Source: Hansfordia pulvinata
Taxonomy: Eukaryota > Ascomycota > Sordariomycetes > Xylariales
DNA: 64,000 nt
Direction of reading: 5' to 3'
Assembly (NCBI GenBank): GCA_006538405.1
Contig: BJKQ01000008.1
Coordinates: 2,604,001-2,668,000 of the forward strand
The position numbers were made by a program, and so were the translations under genes. The notes under the pieces were generated by a model. It made no database searches, had not been told where the DNA came from, and was given only the letters and a program-made list of their open reading frames with translations. Shown one piece after another: positions 61,954 through 64,000 of the stretch (the stretch's first letter is position 1; each line of letters begins with the position of its first letter).

Positions 61954-63522
61954 ATGTTCCTCTTGCGACACGGAGGCTCCCGCCTGCGCAGCGGCCTGGC
62001 GAGCTGCCAGCGCCAACGTCAGCTCTACGCCGGCCTCGTTCAGGCCACCGACTCATTCGCCCGCCACGGCGCCTCTCCCGGCTCTGCGAGAGGATTCCAC
62101 TCTACCAGAAGCATGCAAGTCGTCAAGCCTGTATTGCTAGCTGACATTGGCGAAGGCATGTCTCCTTGGGCACCCACCCCACGGCTGTCCCCGTCCTGCG
62201 ACTAACAGCGCCCAGGAATCGTCGAATGCGAGATCATCCAGTGGTTTGTCGAGCCAGACGCCCGCGTGGAGGAGTTCTCGCCCCTCTGCGAGGTGCAAAG
62301 CGACAAGGCTTCGGTCGAGATCACCAGCCGCTTCGCCGGCATTGTCAAGAAGCTGCACTACGAAGCCGGCGACATGGCCCGCGTCGGCAAGCCCTTTGTC
62401 GACATTGACATCCAAGGCGGAGAGATCGCAGAGAAAGAAACCCCCGCGGAGAGCCCACCACCTCCACCCTCCACACCCAGCAGTAGCCGGACGCCAGATC
62501 CCTCGGACGACCGAGCTCCCAGCCAGCCAGCCCCCCCGAAGCCGCCTCCGGGCAAGTACGCCTCGCTCGCCACGCCGGCGGTGCGGCACCTCTCGAAGCA
62601 GCACAACGTCGACATCACCGAGATTCAGGGGACGGGCAAGGACGGCCGGGTGACCAAGGACGACGTGAACAAGTTTGTGCAGAGCCGCGACGCCAGCCCC
62701 GCCGCCCCCGCGACGCCCGCGCCGACTGCCACTCCGCCCGCCGACACGGAGACGCAGCAGGAGACGCCGGTGCGTCTGACCAGCACGCAGGCTCAGATGT
62801 TCAAGACGATGACGCGCTCGCTGAGCATACCGCACTTCCTGTACGCAGACGAGATAGACTTCACGCAGCTGCACGAGCTGCGCCAGCGCCTGAACAAGGT
62901 GCTCGCGCAGTCGCCGCCCGTATCCTCCTCTTTCTCCTCCTTCCCCTCCCCCGAGGCCGTCCCCAAGCTGTCCTATCTCCCATTCGTCATCAAGGCGGTG
63001 TCGCTGGCGCTGTACCAGTACCCGGTCCTGAACGCGCGCGTGGACGTGGACCCGGACACGTCCAAGCCCTCGCTGGTGCACCGCAGCCAGCACAACATTG
63101 GCGTGGCGATGGACACGCCGGGGGGGCTCGTGGTGCCGGTGATCCGCAACGTGGGCGCGCGCAACATCCTGTCCATCGCGGGGGAGCTGGCGCGCCTGCA
63201 GGCGGCGGCGGCGGGCGGCCGCCTGGCGCCGGGGGACATGGCGGGCGGCACCATCACCGTGTCCAACATTGGCAACATCGGCGGGACGTACCTGTCGCCC
63301 GTCATCGTGGAGCGCGAGGTCGCCATCCTCGGCGTGGGGCGGATGCGCACCGTGCCGGCGTTCGGCGGGCCCGGGGGCGATGCCGTCGTGAAGAAGCAGG
63401 TCTGCAACTTCAGCTGGAGCGCCGACCACCGCGTCGTCGACGGCGCCACCATGGCGCGCGCCGCCGACGTCGTCCGCAAGGTCGTCGAGGAGCCCGACGT
63501 CATGGTCATGCACCTGCGTTGA
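61954..63522 (+). CDS. Branched-chain 2-oxoacid dehydrogenase E2 (lipoamide acyltransferase)
   Basis: Mitochondrial core subunit of the branched-chain 2-oxoacid dehydrogenase complex (Val/Leu/Ile breakdown). Two exons, 61954-62155 and 62216-63522; 502 residues. It has a presequence (about 1-50), a lipoyl domain with EVQSDKASVEI (Lys98 likely lipoylated), a Pro/Ala-rich linker, a peripheral-subunit-binding segment (ATPAVRHLSKQHNVDITEIQ) and a catalytic domain with SWSADHRVVDG (His472, Asp476). The intron begins GC (aag|gcatgt) and ends cccag, with a good branch site gactaac; without splicing the frame meets a stop. The lipoyl and binding-domain sequences suit the branched-chain enzyme better than the pyruvate or 2-oxoglutarate E2. 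Confidence 0.93.
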
Positions 63523-64000
63523 CGGCGGCGAACAGTGGTGGAATGGGGGAAAGGGGGGGGGGGTTGATACCTGGGCTCATTTCTCTCACCCAAGAGAAGA
63601 ATAGGGGAGAGGGTTTGAGTCTTTGACTCACTTGTGTCGGTATACGTCGTCCCCAGGATAGGGACTGCTAAGACAGGGACTCTCAAGACAGGGGAGAAGT
63701 CGAGCAATCATGCGACACAAAACGCGCCTCTTCCCTGCCCCTCTCTTAGCCAAGGCATACATGCGTGGGCGGGCAGCCGTGACTGCTGGGCAGAACCGCC
63801 AGGAACGCACGAATGCTCTGGGACGTTCAAGTCAATCACAGGTGCCCGACCTACATAAAAAGACATTACATGCTCCTTCTCTTCCCCGCAGAACGTAGCT
63901 GCGTTTTCCGCGATAGCCGCGGACAAGGGTAGGGAACTCCCATACCTACCTCCCGTAGCCTTGTAGTTTGACTGGCCCCCGTCTGCATAGGTTGGGTACC
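63523..64000. other. 3' flank of E2 gene
   Basis: No gene is visible in the last 480 bases. A G9-type run lies at about 63556-63564. It presumably contains the E2 3' UTR and the next spacer. Confidence 0.4.

Overview
The window is nuclear DNA of a filamentous ascomycete (Pezizomycotina), most likely a Sordariomycete. The evidence is GC-rich protein-coding genes with short GT..AG introns (about 50-260 bases), fungal-type proteins (ERG26, a ZafA/Zap1-type zinc regulator, a LIM/RhoGAP of the LRG1 type, an Abf2-like mitochondrial HMG protein) and long non-coding spacers. The class is inferred from protein character; I could not run a search. I found no operon, prophage, CRISPR array, rRNA, tRNA or intact transposon.

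Layout. 1-6081 (-): BRR2 spliceosomal helicase, 3' end outside the window. 7325-9126 (+): coiled-coil protein. 9723-10927 (-): proline/glutamine-rich protein with a conserved C-terminal block. 11982-12677 (-): small secreted or membrane-tailed protein. 14559-15581 (+): serine-rich protein whose reading frame seems cut by in-frame stops. 16810-19183 (+): polytopic membrane protein with an alpha/beta-hydrolase domain. 19636-21004 (-): clamp-loader subunit RFC2. 22059-23988 (-): two-domain ubiquitin-conjugating enzyme. 26617-27726 (+): ERG26. 32196-36286 (+): LRG1-type Rho GAP. 36432-36830 (-): doubtful small ORF. 37773-39364 (+): conserved protein of unknown function. 39980-41115 (-): mitochondrial HMG-box protein. 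42346-46079 (+): PRP5 DEAD-box helicase. 46624-47118 (-): small protein with an N-terminal lipidation motif. 51674-53521 (+): zinc-responsive C2H2 regulator. 55872-56824 (-): RPL35. 58744-59677 (+): Golgi SNARE GOS1. 60185-61168 (-): ATP10. 61954-63522 (+): branched-chain 2-oxoacid dehydrogenase E2.

The genes are mainly housekeeping and do not form one pathway. Loose themes are pre-mRNA splicing (BRR2, PRP5), mitochondrial function (ATP10, the HMG protein, E2), sterol synthesis (ERG26), DNA replication (RFC2) and cell-wall/Rho signalling (LRG1).

Two window-wide observations matter most. First, six genes contain eleven sites where one missing base breaks the frame, mostly in runs of four or more G or C. 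Adding one base at each site restores conserved protein sequence and an exact codon count, so these look like homopolymer undercalls rather than biology. Second, the octamer TACGAGTA (either strand) occurs at least 27 times, always in spacers and never in a called gene, about ten times or more above chance. I did not find a convincing new multi-gene system.
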